Below are positions 9,205-15,932 of a stretch of 64,000 nt of DNA, one piece after another (position 1 is the first letter of the stretch; each line of letters starts with the position of its first letter). The stretch spans positions 124,001 to 188,000 of the forward strand of contig NZ_WTTB01000003.1 of assembly GCF_009828835.1 (NCBI RefSeq). Direction: 5' to 3'. The DNA comes from Erysipelothrix urinaevulpis (GTDB lineage: Bacteria > Bacillota_I > Bacilli_A > Erysipelotrichales > Erysipelotrichaceae). Made by a program: the position numbers and the translations under genes. Under the pieces are notes generated by a model. The model made no database searches. It had not been told where the DNA came from and worked only from the letters and a program-made list of their open reading frames with translations.

Positions 9205-9474
9205 TTAATTTTTCTCCCTTAAATTTGAATTTTCTAATAAGATGTCAATTCTTCTTTTTGCTAGCGATGCATATGCATAATTATTTGCAAATTTTGAGTG
9301 ATTGAACGCAACGTAATGTGGATCTAATGTTTCAAAATGTTCTGGTGTAATATGTGCAGCTGTGTCGCCAGTGTGGAACCATGCGAAGCATCCACGCTCA
9401 GTCACTCTCTTTACTACTCCGATTTCATTTTTCATTTTATATAAGATGTAATCACCTGCTTTTACCTGTTTCAT
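9205..9474 (-). CDS. Hypothetical phage protein (89 aa)
   Basis: A small soluble protein whose N-terminal 50 residues (VKAGDYILYKMKNEIGVVKRV) look like a short SH3- or KOW-like beta barrel. The rest is charged. Its start overlaps the stop of the membrane-anchored gene upstream by four bases, and its own stop is followed after one base by the SMC-like ATPase gene, so it is firmly inside the operon. Family not recognised; function unknown. Confidence 0.75.
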   Translation of the reverse strand: MKQVKAGDYILYKMKNEIGVVKRVTERGCFAWFHTGDTAAHITPEHFETLDPHYVAFNHSKFANNYAYASLAKRRIDILLENSNLREKN

Positions 9475-10037
9475 CTATTTAATTCCTCCTTATATATTTG
9501 AGTGAATTCTTTCAAATCACTTGGACCACATTGGCAATATCTATTTCTAATTGACTTCAAGTCATATCCGTATGCTTTAACATATTCACTTAACAAAATT
9601 CTTAAGTCATGTTTCCCTTGTTCTTTCGTTTCATAAACTTTATATTTTCCTGTGTGAGCATCTTTGATGCCGCCTGCATTGTTTTGTTTAGTCCACAGTG
9701 AACTAGTTCCGTTGCCTGTTTCTATTCGCCATGTAGACTCCACTAATGCTTCAAACTCATTGTTTTCGTAGTCAGTAACATCTACAGTTTCTCTTGGCTC
9801 CTGGTATGTTGAACTTGTAGCTACTTCATCAATTTCATTCAATCGATTTGTTATCATAACCTGCTCAAACTCGACTTTTTTCATATCCTGTTTTAAATTG
9901 TTTAATCGAACTTGAATTGCTTGTTGCTCAATTTTATTGATATAATGTAAATGAGTTGATAAACTCATCAATGCGATTAGAACTAATGCAGCGACGCCAA
10001 TCTTTGCAAGTTCAATCGCTTTTTTATTGTTTTTCAT
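9471..10037 (-). CDS. Membrane-anchored phage protein with lysozyme-like C-terminal domain
   Basis: The protein has a basic N-terminus, one membrane helix at about residues 10-28 (IGVAALVLIALMSLS), a coiled-coil spacer (29-70) and a C-terminal domain from about 90. That domain contains WRIETGNGTSSLW, NNAGGIKD and YVKAYGYDLKSIRNRYC, close to the glucosaminidase/lysozyme-like fold with an E in the usual catalytic place (RIETG). Two cysteines lie near its end (CQC). If exported in this topology, the domain faces the cell wall. It is odd to find it inside a replication cluster rather than with lysis genes. Enzyme activity is inferred only. Confidence 0.65.
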   Translation of the reverse strand: MKNNKKAIELAKIGVAALVLIALMSLSTHLHYINKIEQQAIQVRLNNLKQDMKKVEFEQVMITNRLNEIDEVATSSTYQEPRETVDVTDYENNEFEALVESTWRIETGNGTSSLWTKQNNAGGIKDAHTGKYKVYETKEQGKHDLRILLSEYVKAYGYDLKSIRNRYCQCGPSDLKEFTQIYKEELNR

Positions 10038-10321
10038 AATTCCTCCTGTTTTAATTGTTGAAGCATTTCATACTGTTTCTTCATAAAACTGTAATTAATC
10101 TTAGTAATCTTCAAAACTGTTTGAACTTGTGCCTGATGTGGCCTAGGATCAATAGAACAACGTTCCTTTTCAATTCTTTTTGCTTCTTCAAAGATTTGTG
10201 TGGCCGTCTCAGTACTAGAGCCCAAGGCATCTCTAATCGTTGATTTCGGTACATAATATTCAGTTAGAAAACTTTTAATTGCTTTTTCTTTTCTGCTTGG
10301 GACTTTACTTCCTTTGTTCAT
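10034..10321 (-). CDS. Small helical phage regulator-like protein (95 aa)
   Basis: A 95-residue basic helical protein. Residues 25-50 (YYVPKSTIRDALGSSTETATQIFEEA) look like a helix-turn-helix, which suggests DNA binding, perhaps as an excisionase-like or replication accessory factor. Its stop overlaps the start of the membrane-anchored gene (ATGA). It lies 17 bases downstream of the antirepressor gene, so it belongs to the same early transcript. No family assignment is made. Confidence 0.65.
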   Translation of the reverse strand: MNKGSKVPSRKEKAIKSFLTEYYVPKSTIRDALGSSTETATQIFEEAKRIEKERCSIDPRPHQAQVQTVLKITKINYSFMKKQYEMLQQLKQEEL

Positions 10322-10338
10322 TTCAAAACTTCCTTTCG

Positions 10339-11106
10339 TTATTTTTCGATAATTGGTAAAACATCGTTATTTTTTAGCAATTCATAAAGGAATAATCGTC
10401 CTTTTTGTGTCCACTTGGTGTTCATGACAGTTTTTTCATGACCCATTGAATTTGTGATTACTGTTGTTTCTGAATGTGTGTACCCTTTTGCTTGGTGTTT
10501 TCTATAAAGTAACCATTGATTGGACTGTTTAAATTGGACTCCATACTCATTTAATAATTTATTCATTGCTTGTCCGCTCAAGCCATAGTCCTTCGCAATT
10601 TGTGTTATTGTAACTAGCGATTTTGATTTAAGAATTCGATCAGTATAATCTGCTTTCGGTTGTAACTCACCAATAACTTGATTTTTAGTATCCAATTCAA
10701 TTTGTAACTCTTCTTTTTCTTTTGCAACGATTAACGCCATTTGCAATGCTTCAATCATGTTCGTTGGTGCTTGAAGCTGCAATTGTTGTTCCATTTTATT
10801 GAACGCTTCGATATATTTGAGTTTCCACTCAAGAACTCCTTTCGTGTTATTGAAGCTCATCACTAATAAAGAGAATCCATCACGATTCATAAAATATTTC
10901 TTTTCATTCTTCCCACGTTTTACATAATATCCTTCATAAAACATCTCGCTACTCAATTTTGAGTTGCCACTTTCTTTTAAGTCTTTAATATGTTCTTCGA
11001 TATCTCTAATCACATTTGCATGTCTCTTGTTAAAAACTTCAGCAATCATTAAGCTTGTTGTTACTGCTTGTTTATTTTCTAAAATAACAATTTCTTTCAT
11101 TCTCAT
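10339..11106 (-). CDS. Phage antirepressor, Rha N-terminal and KilAC C-terminal domains
   Basis: Residues about 8-110 form a Rha-type regulatory domain (TTSLMIAEVFNKRHANVIRDI, then YFMNRDGFSLLVMSF and WKLKYIEAFNKME). Residues about 140-250 are a KilAC/ANT-type domain (ADYTDRILKSKSLVTITQIAKDYGLSGQAMNKLL, then TKWTQKGRLFLYELL). Proteins built this way counteract prophage repressors or control early genes. The gene is second in the leftward early transcript, right behind the cro-like gene, the standard place. Two start codons occur (MRMKE); the second has the better spacing from GGAACAAATG-like sequence, but the difference is only two residues. Confidence 0.88.
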   Translation of the reverse strand: MRMKEIVILENKQAVTTSLMIAEVFNKRHANVIRDIEEHIKDLKESGNSKLSSEMFYEGYYVKRGKNEKKYFMNRDGFSLLVMSFNNTKGVLEWKLKYIEAFNKMEQQLQLQAPTNMIEALQMALIVAKEKEELQIELDTKNQVIGELQPKADYTDRILKSKSLVTITQIAKDYGLSGQAMNKLLNEYGVQFKQSNQWLLYRKHQAKGYTHSETTVITNSMGHEKTVMNTKWTQKGRLFLYELLKNNDVLPIIEK

Positions 11107-11131
11107 TTGTTCCTTTCTTTTTATCGATTCG

Positions 11132-11332
11132 TTATGTATGGTTTACAGTTTTTGTAAAAAAAATTTCAGATACGTTAACTTCAAAAAATGTCGCAATTTT
11201 TTCCATTGTTTCATAACTTGGAAGACCTCCATTTTCAATGGCACTAATAGTTTGTCTAGAAATATTAGTTTCTTCAGCCAAGCAAGCCTGGGAAATACCT
11301 TTTTTATTTCTAAATTCCTTTACTTGATTCAT
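11132..11332 (-). CDS. Cro-like XRE-family repressor
   Basis: A 66-residue protein that is almost all XRE helix-turn-helix (KGISQACLAEETNISRQTISAIENG). It lies divergently to the larger repressor gene, the normal cI/cro arrangement of temperate Firmicutes phages. It starts behind a strong AGGAGGTG site. Its last codons, reading KTVNHT and stop, are encoded by a copy of the phage operator (11134-11148), so the repressor may also bind inside the end of this gene. Confidence 0.88.
   Translation of the reverse strand: MNQVKEFRNKKGISQACLAEETNISRQTISAIENGGLPSYETMEKIATFFEVNVSEIFFTKTVNHT
11134..11148. promoter_or_regulatory. Operator copy within the end of the cro-like gene
   Basis: The 15-mer ATGTATGGTTTACAG here is the exact reverse complement of 11344-11358 in the divergent control region. 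It overlaps the last codons of the cro-like gene, ahead of the antirepressor, where bound repressor could block or tune read-through. Confidence 0.7.
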
Positions 11333-11343
11333 TCTTTCACCTC

Positions 11344-11396
11344 CTGTAAACCATACATTACATCAATTGTTTTTTGTTGTCAAGCATGGTTTACAG
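11344..11396. promoter_or_regulatory. Divergent lysogeny control region: early promoter and operators
   Basis: The leftward promoter has TTGACA (complement of 11378-11383), a 17-base spacer and TAATGT (complement of 11355-11360). Two operators flank it as an inverted pair: CTGTAAACCATACAT at 11344-11358 covers the -10 side, and ATGGTTTACAG at 11386-11396 lies just upstream of the -35. The rightward repressor gene has a TATAAT at 11433-11438 with no clear -35. A dimeric repressor at these sites would shut the cro-like operon; the sites are seen, the binding is inferred. Confidence 0.8.
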
Positions 11397-11453
11397 AATT
11401 TGTATTGAAAAGTGGTAAAGTTTAGTTTACACTATAATTAAGGAGTGTAAATT

Positions 11454-11960
11454 ATGACTTACAATAATTTGTTTGGAAAAAAATTAAAAGAATTAAGAGG
11501 CGATATGTCTTTAAGAGAATTTTCGGACTTGATTGGAATCAGCCATACTTATTTAAGCAGCTTGGAAAAAGGGGTTTCTCCTAGGACTGGAAAACCTGTC
11601 AACATTACAGCAGATACCGTAATTACCATTTCAAAAAATCTAAATATTGATTCTTCTGAATTGTTCAATTTAATGATTAAGGATTCGTCCCAGAAAGATC
11701 ACTTTGATGAAAATGAAATTACATATATGGAGGAAATTCCTTCTGCTACATTTTTAAAACCTGAAGAATCTGACAATAAATATGGTGACCACAACAAGAA
11801 CTTAGAATATTTTTCAGATAAACCAGAATTATTGGAATTATATAAAGATATCCATGAAAGTGAGAATTTGCAATTGTTGTTTGACACAGCACGAAATTTA
11901 ACACCGGAAGAATTAGAAGCAGTGTTAAATGTGATTAATATGATACACAAGGGGGAATGA
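11454..11960 (+). CDS. Prophage CI-like XRE repressor
   Basis: The N-terminal 70 residues are an XRE helix-turn-helix (MSLREFSDLIGISHTYLSSLEKG) of the subgroup with a long wing-like insertion (SPRTGKPVNITADT). The C-terminal 90 residues are acidic, ending in LTPEELEAVLNVINMIHKG, the short helical tail of many phage and ICE repressors. No Ser/Lys autocleavage domain of the LexA type is seen. Induction may therefore depend on the ImmA-like peptidase encoded next, by analogy with ImmR/ImmA. The start follows AAGGAG. The gene is the first of the rightward lysogeny operon. Confidence 0.87.
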   Translation: MTYNNLFGKKLKELRGDMSLREFSDLIGISHTYLSSLEKGVSPRTGKPVNITADTVITISKNLNIDSSELFNLMIKDSSQKDHFDENEITYMEEIPSATFLKPEESDNKYGDHNKNLEYFSDKPELLELYKDIHESENLQLLFDTARNLTPEELEAVLNVINMIHKGE

Positions 11961-11961
11961 T

Positions 11962-12255
11962 ATGAATGAGTTTGAACAGTTTTGTGAGGAGAATAATTTA
12001 CGGGTTATACTGACTGATAATTTAATGACAATGCCAAAAGGGATGTGTTACCCGTATAATGGACAGTACTATGTTGTCCTTAACAATAAACACTCATTTA
12101 AGCAATTACAAAAGACCACAATACATGAGATCATCCATGTATTAGAAAACCACTTCCACTACCCTACTAATATGGCTGAGAAACTTGAAAAAGAGGTTGA
12201 AGAATTAATCGATAATTTATATCAAAAGTTTATTATAGAATTTAGTTATGTATAA
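11962..12255 (+). CDS. Short ImmA/IrrE-like metallopeptidase
   Basis: A 97-residue protein with the zinc-peptidase signature HEIIH near residues 55-59 (TTIHEIIHVLENHF), preceded by a strand pattern typical of ImmA (GMCYPYNGQYYVVLNN). It is shorter than usual ImmA proteins (about 130-190 residues), and a third zinc ligand is not obvious beyond the acidic EKEVEEL helix. It begins one base after the repressor stop, so the pair is coupled. By family knowledge such peptidases cleave the neighbouring repressor during induction; here that is inferred. Confidence 0.8.
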   Translation: MNEFEQFCEENNLRVILTDNLMTMPKGMCYPYNGQYYVVLNNKHSFKQLQKTTIHEIIHVLENHFHYPTNMAEKLEKEVEELIDNLYQKFIIEFSYV

Positions 12256-12267
12256 GGAGGATTAAGA

Positions 12268-13182
12268 GTGAGTTTATTTGATTTGGAAAAGAGGGTGGAC
12301 CTTCCTACTGAAATTAAAAGATTAACATTATTTATCGAGAACAACAATATTGAATGCATGTATAGAACACAAACTATTAGTAGTATTTATAGAAACGCTA
12401 CAATTTTTAACTACATTGAAACAGAGTTCATTAAATGGGAAAATCGAGGACTTGCTTTTAATCCACACGATTATTTTAACTCATTCTCAATTTTCAGTAG
12501 TATTTCAGATGCTTACACCTTTCTCTCAAGCGGAGAATGCGTGAATGCGGAATATTTACTTTACTATTTAGAGTTTTTATTAAACCAAATGTACTTTTTA
12601 TTTTTATTTGATAAATCTATTTTCAAACTAAGTGATGATGAAAACACTTTTCAAAAAATAGTTGCAATAATGAACAACATCAATAATATTATTGATAATA
12701 TTAATTACACCTATGACGTTCTAGAAAAAGAGAAAAAAGTTATCCTTAGAAAAAGAGATGCTCAGTTAGATGCAGCAATAAATAGTATAAATGACAAAGA
12801 TATTACACTCTATATTCTTTCTTATTTGGATCATAGAAATAGAGATAACATTAGAGAAAAAACTACAATAATTGCAAATCTTTATAAGTTTTTTGAAAAA
12901 GAAGTTCACAATAATACACCAACAGTTAAATTCAAACTTAATAGAAAAGAGAAAGATATTGATTTACTTTCTGATTTCAACTTCATATGTAATGAATTTG
13001 ATATGAGACATTGGCCAAAAAATATACTTAAAAAAACAGGAACAACAAATATTCCTGATAACGAAATGTTAGAACTTCTAGATGTTTGTTATTATTTGGC
13101 ATTACAAATTATTAATTCAAATCACATTGTAGTTAATAATAAAACGGTTCTTGATTATAAAAAGAAATACGAATTTATTTAA
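12268..13182 (+). CDS. Unknown accessory protein of the prophage lysogeny operon
   Basis: A 304-residue protein of unrecognised family with a GTG start behind AAGGAGG. It is mostly helical, very rich in Asn, Ile and Lys, and has no signal peptide. Residues about 95-120 are hydrophobic (YLLYYLEFLLNQMYFLFLF), perhaps a buried helix pair rather than a true membrane anchor. A central charged helix lies at 150-175. The gene is notably AT-rich compared with the early genes. It sits between the repressor/peptidase pair and the integrase, the classic place for superinfection-exclusion or abortive-infection genes. A defence role is suggested by position only. Confidence 0.7.
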   Translation: MSLFDLEKRVDLPTEIKRLTLFIENNNIECMYRTQTISSIYRNATIFNYIETEFIKWENRGLAFNPHDYFNSFSIFSSISDAYTFLSSGECVNAEYLLYYLEFLLNQMYFLFLFDKSIFKLSDDENTFQKIVAIMNNINNIIDNINYTYDVLEKEKKVILRKRDAQLDAAINSINDKDITLYILSYLDHRNRDNIREKTTIIANLYKFFEKEVHNNTPTVKFKLNRKEKDIDLLSDFNFICNEFDMRHWPKNILKKTGTTNIPDNEMLELLDVCYYLALQIINSNHIVVNNKTVLDYKKKYEFI

Positions 13183-13189
13183 TAAAAAA

Positions 13190-13250
13190 CACCGGCGGCA
13201 ACCGGTGCTAGTACAGATTAATATCCTGACAGATATCCTTTTTCTGTACT
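13190..13250. terminator. Hairpin pair between the accessory gene and the integrase
   Basis: A GC-rich hairpin CACCGG (13190-13195) / CCGGTG (13202-13207) stands directly after the unknown gene. It is preceded by an A-run, so it would be a U-tract terminator for leftward transcripts and a plain hairpin for rightward ones. A second, larger inverted repeat AGTACAG (13210-13216) / CTGTACT (13244-13250) follows, with ATATCC repeated inside. The integrase start lies 38 bases further on. Confidence 0.6.
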
Positions 13251-13287
13251 CTAATTATAACATAAAATTATAAAAGGAGTGATTTAA

Positions 13288-14319
13288 ATGGCAGTATATA
13301 AAACTAAAACAGGTAAGTGGCAAGCAGTTATAAGTTGGCGTGACGAGAACGATAAGTTTCATAAGAAAAAGAAAACATTCAATTTAAAACGTGAAGCTCA
13401 GAATTTTGAAGTAGAATTCTTAAAAGAAATAGATTCTCAATTAGATGAATCAATTACATTTGATGAAGTTTTTAAAGAGTATCTAGATAATATGCGAGTG
13501 AATTCAAATGAGAATAGCATCATGGAAAAAGAAAGAATAACAAGACTGTTTTTGAGTGATTTAAACGGTAAGAAAATGTCAAAAATTACAAAAAGAGATT
13601 ATCTAACCTTATTTCAGAAGATAGCTACATCTAATTATGCTTACAGTTACCGCAAAAAAATAATTACACAAATGAAGTCAATCGCTCATTTTGCTTATAC
13701 ATTTCATAATATCCAAGACAATACAAAAACACTCCCACCACTAAAAAAACAAGTAAGTGATCATGTTGAAATGCACGTTTGGGACGAGGAAGAATTTAAT
13801 AAGTTTATTGAATACGTTGATGATATAACATTTAAGACTTTTTTTCACACTCTATTCTATACAGGATTGCGAAGAGGTGAAGCCTTAGCTTTACAAAAAT
13901 CTGATTTAAAGAACGGACAACTGATAATTTCAAAATCTATTAAACATGCGAAAAATGGTTTCATACCACTCAAAACAGCAACAAGCAGAAGAAAGATTCA
14001 GCTAGATAATAAAACACTTGAAATGATTAAATATTTGAAAGATAATATTGAAGGTGATTTTCTTTTTGGAGGATATGAGCCGGTTGGTATATCTACAATT
14101 CAAAGGAACTTCACAAAAGCAAAACAAGCTTCAGGTGTGACCGATATTAGATTACATGACTTAAGACACTCTCATGCATCTTTGCTCATAAATAAGGGTG
14201 CTAATATTGTTGCTGTGTCAAAACGATTAGGACACGCAAACACAAAAACAACACTAGAAGTTTATACTCATTTACTTGAAGAAACTCAAGATGAATTAGT
14301 TGCGATTTTGAATGAGTAA
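13288..14319 (+). CDS. int: Tyrosine-family phage integrase
   Basis: A 343-residue site-specific recombinase with three parts: an N-terminal AP2-like arm-binding domain (KTGKWQAVISW, 8-45), a SAM-like core-binding domain (about 55-150) and the catalytic domain (165-343). The catalytic set is complete: R195 in TGLRRGE, H290 and R293 in HDLRHSH, H316 in RLGHA and Y326 in EVYTHL. The start follows AAAGGAGTG. The gene points at the attachment site 110 bases downstream, and its stop codon overlaps a tandem repeat that looks like an arm-binding site. It should integrate and excise the element at the tRNA-Gly 3' end. Confidence 0.95.
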   Translation: MAVYKTKTGKWQAVISWRDENDKFHKKKKTFNLKREAQNFEVEFLKEIDSQLDESITFDEVFKEYLDNMRVNSNENSIMEKERITRLFLSDLNGKKMSKITKRDYLTLFQKIATSNYAYSYRKKIITQMKSIAHFAYTFHNIQDNTKTLPPLKKQVSDHVEMHVWDEEEFNKFIEYVDDITFKTFFHTLFYTGLRRGEALALQKSDLKNGQLIISKSIKHAKNGFIPLKTATSRRKIQLDNKTLEMIKYLKDNIEGDFLFGGYEPVGISTIQRNFTKAKQASGVTDIRLHDLRHSHASLLINKGANIVAVSKRLGHANTKTTLEVYTHLLEETQDELVAILNE

Positions 14320-14340
14320 AAGTACCACAAAAGTACCACA
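14319..14340 (+). repeat. Two tandem 11-bp repeats, likely integrase arm sites
   Basis: AAAGTACCACA occurs twice head to tail, starting on the last base of the integrase stop. Directly repeated 10-12 bp motifs between int and the attachment core are typical arm-type sites bound by the N-terminal domain of the integrase. That use is inferred from position. Confidence 0.7.
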
Positions 14341-14428
14341 ATTTGTTAAAACGTATAAATCAGTAGTACAAATACACCGTAAACAGTGGGGTTTTGAGTG
14401 TTTAATGCAGTGTGAACCAGGGTTAATG

Positions 14429-14448
14429 ATTTCCCCTCACCCGCTCCA
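14429..14448 (+). other. Candidate attR: 3' end of a tRNA-Gly gene
   Basis: The segment ends in CACCCGC-T-CCA at 14438-14448, which matches an acceptor strand, U73 discriminator and CCA of bacterial tRNA-Gly (5' partner would be GCGGGTG). Only the 3' part is present; the T-loop side diverges. A hairpin terminator follows. This is what an element integrated into a tRNA 3' end leaves at its distal edge. The full tRNA would lie at the left junction, outside the window. Confidence 0.7.
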
Positions 14449-14468
14449 GGAGAAGACTTAATTATCTA

Positions 14469-14497
14469 AAGTCCACTTATCAGTGGCTTTTTTTATG
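14469..14497 (+). terminator. Terminator behind the tRNA-Gly remnant
   Basis: A short stem (AAG-CCAC with one bulged T, pairing with GTGG-CTT around 14468-14489) is followed by a run of seven Ts. It lies 20 bases after the CCA end and is probably the native terminator of the tRNA now separated from its gene body. Confidence 0.65.
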
Positions 14498-14520
14498 TTT
14501 AAAATGATTCAAATATATCT

Positions 14521-14553
14521 AAAGGACTACAAAAGGACTACAAAAGGACTACA
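14521..14553 (+). repeat. Three tandem 11-bp repeats beyond attR
   Basis: AAAGGACTACA is repeated three times without gaps. It has the same 11-base period as the integrase-proximal repeat AAAGTACCACA and matches it at 9 of 11 positions, but lies outside the presumed attachment core. It may be an arm-site cluster of an older or tandem element at the same tRNA. Confidence 0.75.
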
Positions 14554-14855
14554 AATAAAGTTTTAGTTATTCAAAATAACTCACGGTTTACCACTTATTA
14601 AATTGTCAAATAAACCAGTAACAGCAATCCTAAACACCCAATTCTAATAACAAGTTTTTACTTAGTAAAGGAATGATCGAATACCCTTCAATGAGTTGCT
14701 CAAACAAAAGAATATAAAGGAGTTCCGTACGATAAGGAACTCCTTTTGCCATCTAAAGAACACTCTTCATTACATCTAATAATCTTTTTATACATCCTAG
14801 TTCAATGTCTTTCCCTTAGTCGATATACTTTTACTAAAGTGAAAGGAGCTTTATT
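14554..14855. other. Gene-free stretch with one strong hairpin
   Basis: No convincing frame is present. The one clear structure is a perfect 11-bp stem AAAGGAGTTCC (14716-14726) / GGAACTCCTTT (14736-14746), a terminator-like hairpin on either strand with only a short T-run. Together with the repeats at 14521 this may be scar DNA left by past integrations. The next gene has AAAGGAG ahead of its start and a possible TATACT -10 at 14824-14829. Confidence 0.6.
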
Positions 14856-15857
14856 ATGAGATTATCAGTCGTAAAATCATTTCCTCCCAAAATATTAAAG
14901 GAAGAGTCTAAATTTTGTATTTCAATATATCTACCAACCAACACTGAAAATAGAAATCAAGATATTCGTAATTTTAAAGAACTTATCGACGTCTTGGAAG
15001 CGTCAGGTTCTTTTAAAGAACAAGTTATTTATCTAAGATCATTACAAAACGATTTGGAGTTTTGGAAAAGCAATCTCAATAGTTTAGCAATACTTTTAAA
15101 TCAAGAGCATGTCGCAATCAATAAATTAATGCTAGTTGTCGATGAACAAATCCATATTAGCGATCACTTTTATGTCTTACCTTTGATTGAAAATTATCAG
15201 AAAAACCACCGCTATTTTTTATTAACACTTGAAGAAAATTCATTTAAACTCTACTTCGGTAATTTATATGGTGTATTTGAACTCGATATCATTGATAAAA
15301 TCAGCACAAACCAAGAACTTTCCATCGAAAACTATTACCGCTTAATTGATCAATTTATAGACGATAACTTTACAACAGTTTATCGTTCACCATTACTCAT
15401 CTCTGCATCACCAAACCTCTATGAAACATTCCATAACATAAGTCAAAATCCAATGCTTTTATCGATTCATATGGACTCAACCTCAATAGATGCCACAACA
15501 AAAGATATTCATACTAAATCTTGGCACGTTATGGAATCATTACAAAATGAAAAAATAGATCAACTCAACACCGATTACCATAATCTAAATAAACATGATT
15601 ATATTTTTTGCGATATCCAAGACATTATCCCTGCCATTAGAAATTTTGAAATTGATTATCTCATCCTCAATCGACAAAAAAAGTTAAATGGTTTTATTGG
15701 CTTTGATGGTCACAATTTTGAGATAAATGAGCATGGCGACTCTCTAATTAATCATCTCGCTGAATTCGCTTTAAAGTATGATACAGAGGTCATTTTGTTA
15801 AACACAGACCAAATGCCATCAGATGATGATTATATTGCAGTCCGTAAAAGTAAATAA
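14856..15857 (+). CDS. Bacterial archaeo-eukaryotic release-factor-like (baeRF) protein
   Basis: A 333-residue protein with the layout of bacterial eRF1/pelota homologues. It has the N-terminal box KFCISIYLPTNTENRNQD (about 20-38), a FWKSNLNSLAIL segment, the HFYVLPLIEN strand and a RYFLLTLEENSFKLYFGN core (about 122-140). A C-terminal domain contains FEIDYLILN, FIGFDG and DTEVILLNTDQMP, as in the eRF1 domain-3-like fold. No GGQ peptide-release motif is present. Known relatives act at or near the ribosome, in hibernation or rescue, and some occur in conflict loci. The gene stands alone behind AAAGGAG. The exact baeRF subfamily was not determined. Confidence 0.75.
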   Translation: MRLSVVKSFPPKILKEESKFCISIYLPTNTENRNQDIRNFKELIDVLEASGSFKEQVIYLRSLQNDLEFWKSNLNSLAILLNQEHVAINKLMLVVDEQIHISDHFYVLPLIENYQKNHRYFLLTLEENSFKLYFGNLYGVFELDIIDKISTNQELSIENYYRLIDQFIDDNFTTVYRSPLLISASPNLYETFHNISQNPMLLSIHMDSTSIDATTKDIHTKSWHVMESLQNEKIDQLNTDYHNLNKHDYIFCDIQDIIPAIRNFEIDYLILNRQKKLNGFIGFDGHNFEINEHGDSLINHLAEFALKYDTEVILLNTDQMPSDDDYIAVRKSK

Positions 15858-15932
15858 TCTGTAAAGTTTTAAACATTTTTCATACATTTATTATTATTTT
15901 TGATATAATAAAGATGAAAAGAAGGTGATTTT

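Noticed and set aside
10964-11425. Rightward frame of 153 residues across the cro-like gene and operators
   Set aside because: It runs through the divergent promoter region and antisense to two well-supported genes; composition is that of an AT-rich shadow frame.
1-14448. Integrative conjugative element instead of a phage
   Set aside because: No relaxase, coupling protein or type IV secretion gene is visible, while the early gene set (DUF669, Sak4-like, SMC-like, antirepressor, cro/cI) is that of a temperate siphophage. The unseen left part could change this.
14521-14553. Short tandem repeats considered as a CRISPR remnant
   Set aside because: The units are 11 bases with no spacers between them, and no cas gene is near.
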